Shown: piece by piece, positions 16,283 through 28,554 of the stretch | Layout: each line of letters begins with the position of its first letter | Numbering within the stretch: position 1 is the stretch's first letter | DNA from: Bacillota bacterium | GTDB lineage: Bacteria > Bacillota > Sulfobacillia > RBS10-35 > JAJYVN01 | Length of the DNA: 41,582 nucleotides | NCBI GenBank assembly: GCA_021797775.1 | Contig: JAJZZC010000018.1 | Span: 1-41,582, forward strand | Reading direction: 5' to 3' | The notes under the pieces: generated by a model | Seen by the model: the letters and a program-made list of their open reading frames with translations, nothing else | What the model was told of the DNA's origin: nothing | Database searches by the model: none | Translations under genes and position numbers: made by a program

Positions 16283-17219
16283 GATGCGGGGGCGGGCGGC
16301 CAGGCGCGGGCGTGCCCGGGTCGGCCCGCCGTCGGGGCACGGCGTCGGGGCGGGCTGGCGCGGAGGTCGGCGGCCGGCCCGCGGACGTGCGCGCCCAAAG
16401 AGGTCTCTAGTCCTACCCTCCGCACTGCCTGATCCTAGGATGCGCCGCTGTCGTCTTGGCGTCGTTGACATCCGTTCACCGTTCCAAACCGCCTCTTGCC
16501 GTGGTCTTGGCCAGTTGTTCACAGTCCTTTCCGTCACCAGTCGCTTACAGTGCGGAGGACAGTACTAAGGAGCCGCGCATCATCAAAGCTCCTCGGTTGA
16601 CAAGCGGCGGGCGGTGCACGATGGTATCGTCGGGATGCTGGACCTTAACCTCGCGCCGGGAGCTGACACGTTGGGGCGGAGAGGACAAGTTCAGCGCGTC
16701 TGGCCTTGGACTGGCACGCGAGACCCCGAACCAGTTCTCTTGGGGAGAGTCGCTGGGAACTTCGCATTCCGGCCACACCCGGGCTCAAATCTAATATTTC
16801 GCGGCTCCTAAAGACCGCAGGATCACGGAGAAGCATCGCGCGAAGGTGGGCGCAGGCGGACGGATCTTACGGTGAGGCTCTAACATCCGCGCTGCAGCGC
16901 CGCGCGTTCGAGACGGCGGGGGTGAGTCCCGGGGAGGGGGCGGCGCGCCGGGCTCTCAGGCGGCAGACTTTGCCAGCGCACGCACCGCACTGCTTCTGAC
17001 GGGAGGCGGAACGTACACCGCAAAGCGGCAATGCTCGCGCGATGGCGGCCTGACCAACGCGGTGAGCGGCCAGCGCGCCTGATCACGGGTGCGACCACCC
17101 CGGGCGCGCCCATGCCGCCGGGCGGGCGGGTGCCCGAGCCGATGGAGGGAGGTAGCCTTAGCGCTGCGCCGCCGGACGCCGGCCGCGATCGCGGCGCTGA
17201 TGGGGACGGGCCCGTTCTC
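16283..17219. other. long intergenic region with no recognised gene
   Basis: About 940 bases, with a noticeably lower-GC patch at 16430-16870. Several short frames are open on both strands, none with a supported start or recognisable motif. It may be decayed sequence. It ends at repeat copy 3. Confidence 0.4.
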
Positions 17220-17347
17220 CCTGAATCTCGCAGTGTCAGGCGGGCGCCGCTGCGCAGAAGGACCCCGCGACGCGAGCGGGTGAGGGCGTGGCGAGGGGCC
17301 GGCCCCTGGGCAGCAAGGCGACCGGCCGCCTCTTTGCGAAAGTCAGG
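17220..17347 (+). mobile_element. 128-bp MITE-like repeat, copy 3
   Basis: The ends are CCTGAATCTCGC and GCGAAAGTCAGG, nearly identical to copy 1 over the whole length. Flanks are TTCTC and TTCAT, sharing three of five positions, so the target duplication is absent or mutated. It lies 125 bp beyond the rpoD hairpin. Confidence 0.85.
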
Positions 17348-17471
17348 TTCATAGGGAACGGCTCGCTGGCCTTCGGCGGCAAGCAGCACCGCTGTCTCGT
17401 GCAAGGGGCCCCGACGGTACAGCGGGCGCACCTGTGCGACCCCGCCGATTACCGCGGTCTGCCCATCCGCA

Positions 17472-17505
17472 GGCGGCGGCCACCCCTGCCGCGCTGGCCG
17501 CCGCC
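17472..17505 (-). terminator. rpoD terminator hairpin
   Basis: GGCGGCGGCCA (17472-17482) pairs perfectly with TGGCCGCCGCC (17495-17505), an 11-bp GC stem with a 12-base loop, beginning eight bases past the rpoD stop. No U-tract is present, as with other hairpins in this window. Confidence 0.55.
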
Positions 17506-17513
17506 CGCACACC

Positions 17514-18706
<1,193 letters not shown>

Positions 18707-18707
<1 letters not shown>

Positions 18708-20848
18708 TACCCGTCCAGCTCCCGGGCGGAGCCCTCCGCGGGCCGCTCCGCCGTCAATTCCATCAGGCGCGCGGTCACCTCGCTCATGCGCGTGATCAGC
18801 GCGCGCAACGTCGGGTCCTCCAGGCCCCTTCCCTCGGCGGACAGGCGGCGCTGCTCCCCGCGCAGATCCTCCCTCTCCCGCAGGAGCGCGGCCTTGCGCA
18901 TGGTTACGAGGCACCCGTCCACCACGGCGTCGACATCGCCGGGCACCTCGTGGGCCAGCAGGCGCGCGATGAACTCCCGCTCGGACAGGTCCTCCACGCG
19001 GTCGAGCAGGATGCGTCCGGGCTGCCTCTCCCCGGAGCCATCCCCGCCGCCTGGTGAGCTCCCACCCCCCTCTACCGGCTCCAGCCCCTCAGAGCCTCCC
19101 GCCGATTCATCGGTGGGCACAGCCCCCCCGTCAAGCTCCGGTGCCGCGCCCACCACCTCGTTCGCGCGGCGGGCGGGCAACCCGTCGGCCCCCGCCGCTT
19201 CACCTGCCAGGGCGAGCAGCCATCCCGCGAGGGCCTGATGCGCCGGGTGGCGGAATTCGTGTATACTGAGCCTCACGGAAACGCGCCGCAGCGTCTTGTC
19301 GGAACGCAACAGCGCGGCGAGAACGATCTCCTCGGCAGCCTCCGCCCCCGAAAGAGTCCGTCCCGTCGCGTCAAACCTACCCACCCGGGCGGGTCTAGCG
19401 TTCCAACGCTCACTATTCCTATGCTCGCCGCTCTTTGCGGTCAGCCTGTCCAACGCCTGCGCCAGCGGCACGGGTTGCAGGAGCAACTCCCGGGCCACCC
19501 ACTCCACGTACTCCAAGCGCACAGCCTCGGTCATGCGCGCCAGGTGGGGCAACACGCGCCCCGCGACCGCCCAGCGCCGCTCCGGTGAGAGCGTCCCAGC
19601 GCCTGCAGGACCCAGCGCCGCCCGGACGAGGTGGCGTACCAGAGGCTCAGCCCGCTGTAGGGCCTGCGCCATGGCCTCGCGACCATCCGTCCGCAGCAGC
19701 TCGTCCGGGTCCCTACCCTCGGGGAGACGCGCAACCTCCACGCGGGCCCCCGCCTGCTGCAACACGGCCAAGCCGCGCTCCGTGGCCCGGTCACCCGCGG
19801 GGTCCGCATCATACGCCAACACCACGCATTCGGTGTTCCGCGTGAGCATTCCTGCCTGCTCCTCCGAGAGCGCCGTGCCCATGACGGCCACGGTCTCGGG
19901 GAAGCCGAATTGGTGGCAGGTGAGGGCGTCCATGTAACCCTCCACCACAACCACCCGCCCGGCGTGCTCCGCGGCGGTCCGCGCCAGGTGGAGCGCGTAG
20001 AGCGTACGCCCCTTGCTGAAGATGGGGCTCTCGGTCGAGTTCAGGTACTTCGCCCGCTCCGCCGGGTCCAGCGCCCGCCCGCCAAAAGCGATGACGCGGC
20101 CGCGCGCATCAGAAATCGGGAACATCAGCCGGCCGCGGAAGCGGTCATAGCAGTCCGCTGGCTGCAACGCCGCAGGCGCGCCGGGAACACCAGGCGCCCC
20201 CCCTGCCGCCGGCCGCGGCCGGCCCGTGCCCCGCCGCGGCTCCCCCTGCCAGGCGCCGCGCACCGCGACCAGCCCGGCACCCAGCAGGGCCGGCGGCGAG
20301 AAGCGCCGGCCCAGGGCCTGCAGCAGGGCGGATCCGTCCGGCGGCGCATAGCCTAGGCCGAAGCGCTCCGCCGTGGGCGCGTCCACGCCGCGCCGGCGGA
20401 GGTAGGCGATGGCCGGCGCGCCGCGCGCCGCCACCAGACACTCCCGGTAGAAGGCGGCGGCCGCATCGCAGGCGGCCAGGAGTTCTTCCCGCTCCGCCAG
20501 GCGCCGGCGCTGCTCGGCGGAGAGGGGGCGCGCCGCTGGGAGGCTCATCCCCAGCCGCCCCGCCACCTCCGCCACGGCGTCGGCGAAAGCCGCGCCGGTC
20601 GTGCGCATGACGAAGGTGAAGATGTCGCCGCTGGCCTGGCAACCGTGGCAGTGGAACACCTGGCGTTCACGGTTCACGTAGAACGAGGGTGTACGCTCCT
20701 CGTGAAAGGGGCAGAGGCCGCAGAACTCGCGCCCCGCTGGCCGGAGCTGCACGCGCTGGGCGATCAGATCCACGATGTCGGCGCGCTCGCGCACGAGGCG
20801 GACGAACTCGGGGGGCAAGCGCGAAGCCCCCTGAGCCTCGGGCGCCAT
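18707..20848 (-). CDS. dnaG: DNA primase
   Basis: The protein has 713 residues. ATG 20848 follows GGAGGGAGG. The N-terminal CHC2 zinc ribbon is visible (LCPFHEE then FHCHGCQ), followed by the RNA polymerase core with TOPRIM motifs [11 protein letters not shown] and [11 protein letters not shown], and DPDELL after it. A Gly/Pro-rich insertion sits just before the [12 protein letters not shown] motif, and a second acidic Gly/Ser-rich linker lies in the C-terminal helicase-binding region, making the protein longer than the usual ~600 residues. It makes RNA primers for Okazaki fragments and works with DnaB. It overlaps rpoD by 1-3 bases. Confidence 0.96.
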
Positions 20849-20940
20849 AGGGCCTCCCTCCCGTCCGGCCTCCCGCCCCCGGGCGAGCACCGGCCACACC
20901 CGACGTGCGGGCCTTCGACGCGGGTGCTACCACCCCTCTA

Positions 20941-20967
20941 GCCGCATCCCGCCAGGCGGGGTGCGGC
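20941..20967 (-). promoter_or_regulatory. tight hairpin upstream of dnaG
   Basis: GCCGCATCCCGCC pairs with GGCGGGGTGCGGC (one G-T pair) around a single central base, a near-perfect 27-base palindrome about 95 bp before the dnaG start. It could end read-through from the methyltransferase gene, shape the dnaG leader or bind a protein. No U-tract. Confidence 0.4.
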
Positions 20968-21861
20968 CGGTGCCCAGCCATCGCAGTGCCACGGACAGGC
21001 GGGGAACGCGGCGGCGCGGAGCGCCGGGAAGGGCGACCGGCGACACCGCCCGCGAGGCATGGCCGCGCGGCTCGGCTCCCCCGCGTCCGTGCGCACCCCG
21101 CGCCGGCTGCCGCCCACGCCCCACGGACCACGGTTACCGGCCCTCGTACCGCTCTGCCACCCGGGCAGCAGCCGCCGCCGCTCGGCGGCGCGACGACCGA
21201 GACGGCCGCCACCGCGCACGGGAGACCCTCTGGCGACAACCTGCGGCAGCAGGCACGGGCAGGCCCGCTGTACCTGGCTCCCCCGCGGCCGCACACCCCG
21301 TGCCATTTCCCGCGCGCGCCCCGCCCGCAGCCGGCAGGGGGTACGGGTCTGCCCTCCCCCGCGCGTGGGGGGATGACCGGTTGGTGCTCGGCCCGGATAC
21401 GTTAGTCGGAGCGCGGGAGTCGATCCCTGCGCCCCGAGCAGAGGCTCGGGCCCGCGCCCCTCCGCTCGCCGTCGCGGCGCCAGACGGCATGGGGAATGCG
21501 CGTGCGGCCTCACCGCAGCCGATACCGATGGCTCGCACCGGGCTCGGGCCCGCACGTCTCTCCTGGTGGTCAACGAACAGGTGTTTCATGGCGCGCCAGC
21601 GTACGCGCGCCGCCGACGGGGCCAGCCGGCAGGGCGATGCGCGCGGCGGCACGGCAACCGACCCCGTGCTCCAGAAGGCTCAGGCCCGCACACCGACCCG
21701 CTCGCCCCCGCGGCACGGGTTGCCAGAGGGGGGCAGCGCCGCGGTCCACCGGCCAGGCGGCAGGGAGGCTTCCGCTCGCCTCGATGCGGGAGCCGCTCCC
21801 CGCGGCTCGCACCAGGCCCGGGCCGGCCCGCCGGCCGCCGCCATGCAGGAGTTACCCCGCA
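20968..21861. other. 894-bp gap between methyltransferase and dnaG
   Basis: All six frames read as Arg/Pro/Gly/Ala-rich low-complexity strings with no motif. In many Bacillota a CcpN/YqfL regulatory pair sits here; no trace of either was recognised. The GC-rich, structureless composition suggests decayed or non-coding DNA. Confidence 0.45.
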
Positions 21862-22938
21862 TCAGGGTGGGCGCCGGTACACGCGCGCCGCCACTGGCCG
21901 GCCCGCGAGGAGGAAGTCCACCCGCCGCACGGCCTCCACCCCGGGCGGCGTGCCCACTTCGGGCCGGGCCGGCCAGAGGAACACCATCCGCCCTCCCGGG
22001 CGCAGCACCCGCGCGGCCTCGGCCAGGCACGGCGCGGTGAAGGCCGCCACGCCGCCAGCCGCGGGCAACTGCACACCAAACGGCAGGTTGCACGCCACGC
22101 GGCTGACGCTGGCAGCGGGCAGGGGCAGATGGCGCGCGTCCCAGCGCCGCAGCGTCCAGGGCTGGTGGCGCGGGCCGAAGTTGGCCCGCGCCACGGAGAG
22201 GGCTTCCTCCGACAGGTCGCCCCCGAGAAGCTCGGCGTAGGGCAGGCCGATCAAGGCGCGCTCGAGCAGGATCGTGCCGCCGCCGCAACACGGGTCGAGG
22301 AAGCGATCGTCCGCCGCCGGTGCCGACAGGCGCACCAAGGCGGCGGCCACCGTGGGGCTGAGGGCGGCGATGGCCCGGCCGTAGCCCCGATGGCGGAACG
22401 CGGGATCGGTGAGGCGCAGGGCCACCACCGCGCTGTGCGCATCGACGAAGACGACGACCTCCGCGTCCGGCCGGTCGGGGTCGAGGCGCCAGCCCGGATG
22501 CGCCACCAGTAGCTGCCGGCCGAGACTCGCCTCCACGTCGCGCCGCCGCAGGTCCGACCGGTCGCGGACAAAACACGTGACCTTGAGCCGTCCGCGCGGG
22601 CGCCGGCCCTGACCCGCCAGCACCCGCCGATGCAGGGCCAGGGCTCCGGCGGGAAGGGGCGCCGCTCGCGCCGTCCAGGCCGCGAGGCCGCCGGGGCCGC
22701 CGGCCCACACCTCCACGTAGAGGTCATCCGCGGTGCGCGCACCGAGGGCCCCCGGGACATCGGCCGCGACCGGCGGGCACTCCAGCCGCAGCAGGCCCTC
22801 CTGCGCCACCGCGGCCGGACCGAGGCCCAGCTCCTCCAACTCGGAGGCCACGACGGGCTCTAGCCCCGGCTCGCAGGCGGCCAACAGGGCAGGGATCGGC
22901 GTGTCCCCCGCCCGGCGCGCGCGGCGGCGCCCCCTCAC
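21862..22938 (-). CDS. THUMP-domain class I SAM-dependent RNA methyltransferase
   Basis: The protein has 358 residues. GTG 22938 overlaps the glyS stop in a GTGA arrangement, so translation is probably coupled. Residues 12-190 form a THUMP-like N-terminal region starting ALLAACEPGLEPVVASELEELG and ending in the HRGYGRAIAALSPTVAAALV motif found in the UPF0020/TrmN/RlmL group. The SAM-binding motif is FLDPCCGGGTILLE (213-226), with GGDLSEEA as the acidic loop. The catalytic N-[LP]-P-[FY] motif is NLPFG (284-288), indicating N2-guanine methylation of tRNA or rRNA. The exact RNA target is unknown. Its place between glyS and dnaG is unusual. Confidence 0.85.
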   Translation of the reverse strand: MRGRRRARRAGDTPIPALLAACEPGLEPVVASELEELGLGPAAVAQEGLLRLECPPVAADVPGALGARTADDLYVEVWAGGPGGLAAWTARAAPLPAGALALHRRVLAGQGRRPRGRLKVTCFVRDRSDLRRRDVEASLGRQLLVAHPGWRLDPDRPDAEVVVFVDAHSAVVALRLTDPAFRHRGYGRAIAALSPTVAAALVRLSAPAADDRFLDPCCGGGTILLERALIGLPYAELLGGDLSEEALSVARANFGPRHQPWTLRRWDARHLPLPAASVSRVACNLPFGVQLPAAGGVAAFTAPCLAEAARVLRPGGRMVFLWPARPEVGTPPGVEAVRRVDFLLAGRPVAARVYRRPP

Positions 22939-25023
22939 CCGCTGAGCCTGCCGAGGTCCGCCACCGGTGATGGCACGGCCGCCACGCCGGCCAACAGCGC
23001 CAAGCGGTTGCGCCGTACGGCGGGGTCGGGGGCCATCGCCAGCACATCCGTCAGGAAGCCGTCCACGGGCTGGCGCAGGGTGGCGGTGGCGGCGAGCACG
23101 CCCGCGTGGTCGCGTGCGGCCAGGGCCGCGGCCGCCTCCACCCGCGCGCGCTCCAGGGCGTGCCACAGCCCCGACTCCGCGGGGTGCGCGAACAGGGCGG
23201 GGTCGACGTCGCTCCCGGGCTCCCCCTGCCGGGCCAGGTGGCCAGCGCGCTTGAAGGCCGTGACCGTATCCGCCCAGCCGGTACCCCCGAGCGCCGCGGT
23301 CAGGGCGGCACATCGGGCTGCGGCGTCGGCCACGCGGTTCGCATCCGCGGCGAGCACCGCGTCGATCACGTCAGGCCGGTGGCCGAGTTCGGCCAGGCGC
23401 GCCGCCAGGCGGCCGCGCAGGAAGTCGAGGAGATCGTTGCGCGCCCGCGGCTGCGCGAGCGCGCCATCGCCGAGCGGCGGGTAGCCGGCAATCGCCCGCT
23501 CCACCGCCTGGCGCAGCGACAGGTCGCCGCCGCTGGCCTCGAGGATGCGAATCACGGCGCCCGCAGCGCGGCGCAGGCCGAACGGGTCGGCGCTACCGCG
23601 GGGCTGCCGCCCCAACAGAAAGTTGCCGGACAGGGTGTCCAGGCGGTCCGCCAGGGCCAGGGCGGCCCCCGCCGCTGTCACCGGCAGCGCGTCCCCCGCG
23701 GCGCGGGGCAAGACATGCTCGGCGATGGCCGTCACCACGCCCTGAGGCTCCCCGTCAAGGGCAGCATAGTGGGCCCCGATGGAACCCTCCAGCTCCGGGA
23801 GTTCGCCCCCTAGGTGCGTCAGCCGGTCGGCCTTGCAGAGCCGCGCGGCGCGCTCGACCACCGCCCGGTCCGCGCCCATGGCATCCCCGAGCGTCGCCGC
23901 CAGCGCCCCCAGGCGGCCCGCCTTGTCGGCCATGGAGCCCAGACCATCGGCAAAGGCAATGGTGTCCAGGCGCGCCACGCGCGCCACCAGCGGCTCCTTT
24001 ACGTCCTCGTCGTAGAAGAAGCGCGCGTCCGCGAACCGCGCCGCCAGGACCCGCTCGTTGCCGCGCACCACCGTCGCCAGGTGGGTGTCGCCGCCGTTGC
24101 GCACCCCGAGGAAGTGGGGTAAGAGCGTTCCGCGCCCGTCCTCGGCGGGGAAATAGCGCTGGTGCACACGCATTACCGTGACCAGCACATCCTCCGGTAG
24201 ACGCAGCGCCTGCGGATCGAACGCGCCGGCGAACGCGGTCGGCCACTCGTTGAGATCGGTGACCTCGTCCAGCAGGTCTTCGTTGGCGCGCGCGCGCCCG
24301 CCCACCGACGCGGCCGCGGCGGCGATCCCGTCGCGGATGCGCGCGCGCCGCTCCTCGCGGTCGACCAGGACGCCTGCCGCGCGCAGCGCCTCGACGTAGT
24401 CCTCGGCGCGCCGCAGATCCACCGACCCCGGATGCAGCGTGCGCTGCCCCTGGGAGGTGCGCCCCGCGGCCACGCCCGCCACCGTGCACGGCACCACATC
24501 GGACCCGAGCAGTACGACGACCCAGCGCAGCGGCCGCGGGAAGCGGAAGTCGCCGCCACCCCAACGCATGGCGCGTGGGAACTGCAGGGCGGCCACGAGC
24601 TCGGGGAGCACCCCTGCGAGGACCTCGCCGGCCGGGCGGCCCACCTCCGTCCGCCGGGCGAACACATACTCCCGGCCCCCGACGGCCTCGACCCGCAGCG
24701 ACTCCACCGGCACGCCCTGGGAGCGGGCGAAGCCCTGGGCAGCCGCAGTCGGCTGCCCCGCGGCATCGAACGCAGCCGACCGCGCCGGCCCGCGCGCCAC
24801 CACCTCGGCGTCCTCCTGGCGGGCCGCCAGGGAGCCCACCACCCACGCCAGCCGCCGGGGCGTGCCCAGCGCGCGGCTGGCGCCGAAGGCGAGGCGCTGC
24901 GCGCGCAGCATGGCCTCGCCCTTTTCGCGTAACTGCACCAGCGCCTCGGCGCAGAACCGCGCCGGTAGTTCCTCCACGCCGATCTCCAGCAGCAGGTCCG
25001 GCGCGCTGGACGGCGCACCTCCC

Positions 25024-25031
<8 letters not shown>
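22935..25031 (-). CDS. glyS: glycine--tRNA ligase beta subunit
   Basis: The protein has 698 residues. GTG 25031, preceded by GGGGGTG seven bases away, overlaps the end of glyQ; homology starts with [15 protein letters not shown]. Typical landmarks are [30 protein letters not shown], the [10 protein letters not shown] motif, FLGVRNGG, an HD-like segment around [27 protein letters not shown] and the C-terminal DALR anticodon-type domain. It forms the alpha2-beta2 enzyme with GlyQ that charges tRNA-Gly in the cytoplasm. Confidence 0.97.
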
Positions 25032-25974
<943 letters not shown>

Positions 25975-26504
25975 CTCGCATGCGTGGGCGTCTTTGGGAC
26001 AGAGGGATGCGGTGCGGGCCCAGGCGTCCCTCGCCTCGGCCTGGCCCGTTGGCCGCGGACCGCCGCCTGCGCACCGGAACCAGGCCCCCGGGCGGCCGGG
26101 CACCACACCGGCTCCTGCCCCGACGTGGCACACGTGAGGGCAACCCGCGGACTCGACCGGGATTCAGGCCCCTCGGCGCGACGTCCTGCCGTGCCTGCCC
26201 GCAAAGGCCAGCTGGCGTGCACGTCCCCAGGGGGGCGTGGGCACCCACCGCGACCAGCGGGCGATCCCTCTCCTCACGGCGCCGCCAGCCAGGTCCGGCC
26301 GCCGTCAGACCGTGGGTCAGGTGGCCTCTCTCCACGTCCCCAGTCCTGCCCCCGGGTGACACCGAAGGGGCGGGGCCGCGGCCAGCGGGCACCAAAGCCC
26401 CCTGCACGGCCCAGCGCCTGGCGTCGCGCCGTACGCCCCGGCCCAAGACCGCGGAGCGGCGCAGGCCGTCGTCCAGGCAGCCACCCCCTTGGTGCGGGCC
26501 CCGG
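25975..26504. other. 530-bp leader region upstream of glyQ
   Basis: It contains no gene. On the minus strand a hairpin-capable segment (about 26009-26053: GGGCCAGGC with GCCTGGGCCC) lies just upstream of the glyQ start. CCGCGG occurs twice, as in T-box cores, but the flanking GGGTGGNA is missing. A leader regulator is plausible but not shown. Confidence 0.3.
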
Positions 26505-26885
26505 TCAGACCGTGGCGTCGCGCTCCAGCGTAACCGTCGCGCGCGTGGCGATGGCCACGAGCAGACCGGCGGCGGCCAGGCCGGGGAGGACTGCGGCACC
26601 GAGCACGCCGAGCAGGGCCGGCACGTTGGCGACGCGCCGCTCGCCCTGGAGCACGGCGATATGCGTCCGCTGCGCCTCGCGCGCGAGCGCCCGCGCCTGA
26701 CCGGCGACCCCTCGGCGCAACGCGCCCAGTCGCTGGCCCCATGCCGGTCTCTCTTCCTCCAGGCGGATGATGGCCTGGACAACGTCGCCGCCGGTGGCTT
26801 TGAGGGCCTGGTAGCAGGACGCGTATGGCGCCCCCGTGCGCTCGCGCACCTCGTCTACCCGATCCAGCGTGATCTCCGTGTCCAT
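26505..26885 (-). CDS. DUF4342-type small membrane protein with UBA-like N-terminus
   Basis: The protein has 126 residues. ATG 26885 has an excellent AAAGGAG at 8 bases. Residues 5-48 match the UBA-like helical motif (VDEVRERTGAPYASCYQALK; GGDVVQAIIRLEEE) seen in EF-Ts and DUF4342 proteins. A basic helix (50-85) is followed by one hydrophobic membrane segment (about 87-113). Proteins of this type sit between recO and glyQ in several Bacillota, as here; the function is unknown. A membrane-anchored protein-binding role is inferred. Confidence 0.78.
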   Translation of the reverse strand: MDTEITLDRVDEVRERTGAPYASCYQALKATGGDVVQAIIRLEEERPAWGQRLGALRRGVAGQARALAREAQRTHIAVLQGERRVANVPALLGVLGAAVLPGLAAAGLLVAIATRATVTLERDATV

Positions 26886-27153
26886 CGTGTCGTCTCCTTT
26901 GCGGCCGCCGGGTGTGGTCACTCCGTGCATCCCGCGTTCCGTCCCATTGTGCCACAGCCACGCCATCGCCCTCGGACCATCTCGCGGTCCATGCACGCGG
27001 AGCCGCCCGCATCCCGTGCCCGCACCGTGGACCGGCACCGGTGTGAGCAAGGCGTGCGCGGCGCGCCCCCTCCTGCCCCTGCACCGGACTTTGCCCACGC
27101 CCGACCCGTCCAGCATGCGTGCCGCGGCCGCCGCGCCATCCGGGCCACCCGCG

Positions 27154-27921
27154 TCAGGAGAGCCGATCCAGGAGGGCGCGCGAGCGCAGCGGCCGCTGCA
27201 GCACCGCACCGATATGGGCCGAGAGCGCGTGGTCCATCTGCCCCATGGTCAGGGGCCCCACGCGCACCGCAGGCACCGCGGCGGCCTCGACCGCGGCCAG
27301 GTGGCGCAAGCCGCGCAGGGCATTGCGCGACAACCATACGCCCGCCGGGTCCGACGGGGAGCACCCGATGCAGAGCAGGCCCCCCTGAGCGGCAGAGAAA
27401 CGCGTGCGCCCCTCGGGCTCCCCCAGTGAGGCGCCACAGCCGGCGCAGGCGCCGAGCTCGGGGAGGAAGCCGGCGCCACCGAGCAGCCCGAGCTCAAACC
27501 AGCGCAGCACGACCGACTGGTCCGTCGCCACCTGCGGCGCGTCGAGCAGCGCCAGCGCCGCGGCCAACCGCGCGTAGAGCGCTGCCGCCTCCTGCCGCTC
27601 GGCGGCCACGGCGTCGGCCATCTCGCAGCAGTAGCTGGCGGCCGCGAGCCGGCCGAGGTCATCGCGCAGCGCGCGGGGCGAGGCGATGATCTCGGCCTGC
27701 GTGATGCCGTCGAAGCTGCGCCCCTGCCACAGCAGGAAGCGGGCGCGCACGAACGGCTGGACGGCTGCGCTCAGGTGGCCGCGACCCTTCTGCGCGCCTT
27801 TGGCTAAGGCCCGGAACTTGCCGTGCTCTGGCGCGAGCACCGTCGCCATGCGGTCGGACTCCCCGAAGGGCTGCACGCGCAGCACCACGGCCTCACACTT
27901 GTAGAGCGCCAAAGGACGCAC
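27154..27921 (-). CDS. recO: DNA repair protein RecO
   Basis: The protein has 255 residues. GTG 27921 has GGGGAG seven bases before it. It starts with the OB-fold N-domain (ALYKCEAVVLRVQPFGESDR; GKFRALAKGAQKGRG), then a helical domain, and a four-cysteine zinc finger (CAGCG about 28 residues before CIGC). It anneals SSB-coated DNA and loads RecA with RecR. Position upstream of glyQS is the Bacillota arrangement; era, often before recO, is absent. Confidence 0.95.
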   Translation of the reverse strand: MRPLALYKCEAVVLRVQPFGESDRMATVLAPEHGKFRALAKGAQKGRGHLSAAVQPFVRARFLLWQGRSFDGITQAEIIASPRALRDDLGRLAAASYCCEMADAVAAERQEAAALYARLAAALALLDAPQVATDQSVVLRWFELGLLGGAGFLPELGACAGCGASLGEPEGRTRFSAAQGGLLCIGCSPSDPAGVWLSRNALRGLRHLAAVEAAAVPAVRVGPLTMGQMDHALSAHIGAVLQRPLRSRALLDRLS

Positions 27922-28554
27922 CGTTCCTCTCCCCGGGGGGCGCGGGGCCCCGAGCGGGCAAGCCCTCCACACCGCGCCACTGCCATGGGCGGAGCCGCCC
28001 CGCCCAGGCCAGGGCGACGGGGACACCGCGGCCGTTGCCCTGGGGTGCAGGACGACGGCCGCCAGGCGCATGCCTCGCGGCCCGGGGAGCCCCCGCAAAG
28101 GACGCGCGCGCCCCCCGGCTGCGGCCGAGCGGCGGAGCGTGGCTTGGCGTGGCGGCGCCCAGCGCCGCCCGGGGTCATCCCTGGCGCCGGTACGGGCGGC
28201 GCGTGCCCCTGCTTCCAACGGCTGCCGGGTCCTTGGCAAGCCGTTGCCGACGGCAGGACACGCCACCACCCTCCCGCCTGATCAAAACCCGCACCGGTCA
28301 GGCACAGCCCCTCCAGGGCCGACCCTGGACCCGCGTCCCCCCGGATCCCACCGCCCACGCGCGGCCGCCGCGCGGGGCCGGCGATGGCGGGTCCCGCCGG
28401 GCGCGGGGCACGTGCCGCAGGCGGCCGCCGCCTGGCCCCCAGGTCCCTGGACCTCCCCGCGCTGTCAACCCAGACCCGCGCCGCCACAGATCCCACCGCC
28501 GACGCCGGAGCGGCCGCGCGCCGCAAGGAGCAAACGGCCCCGCGCCTCGACACC
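27922..28554. other. 633-bp gap between tsaD and recO
   Basis: All frames are GC-driven, Pro/Arg-rich and motif-free. No gene, RNA or repeat was recognised. The recO promoter should lie here. Confidence 0.4.

Noticed and set aside
3427-16568. Shared word ACAGTACTAAG near 3427 and 16558, suggesting an insertion-sequence end
   Set aside because: Eleven bases with no extended similarity; expected by chance.
16545-16794. Open frames on both strands in the low-GC patch before rpoD
   Set aside because: No ribosome site, no motif, and both strands are equally open, so neither is supported as a gene.
20938-21573. Long minus-strand frame in the position where CcpN/YqfL genes occur in Bacillota
   Set aside because: The translation is Arg/Pro/Gly-rich with no HTH, CBS or kinase motif; it reads as a GC-driven spurious frame.
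26040-26140. Possible glycine T-box leader before glyQ (CCGCGG-containing segments)
   Set aside because: The invariant GGGTGGNACCGCG core is not present; only the palindromic CCGCGG matches, which is common at this GC content.
26368-26402. Short stretch resembling the centre of the 128-bp repeat (GGGGCCGCGGCCAGCGGGCACCA, in part)
   Set aside because: Only about 20 bases are similar, without the terminal repeats; GC-rich coincidence is more likely.
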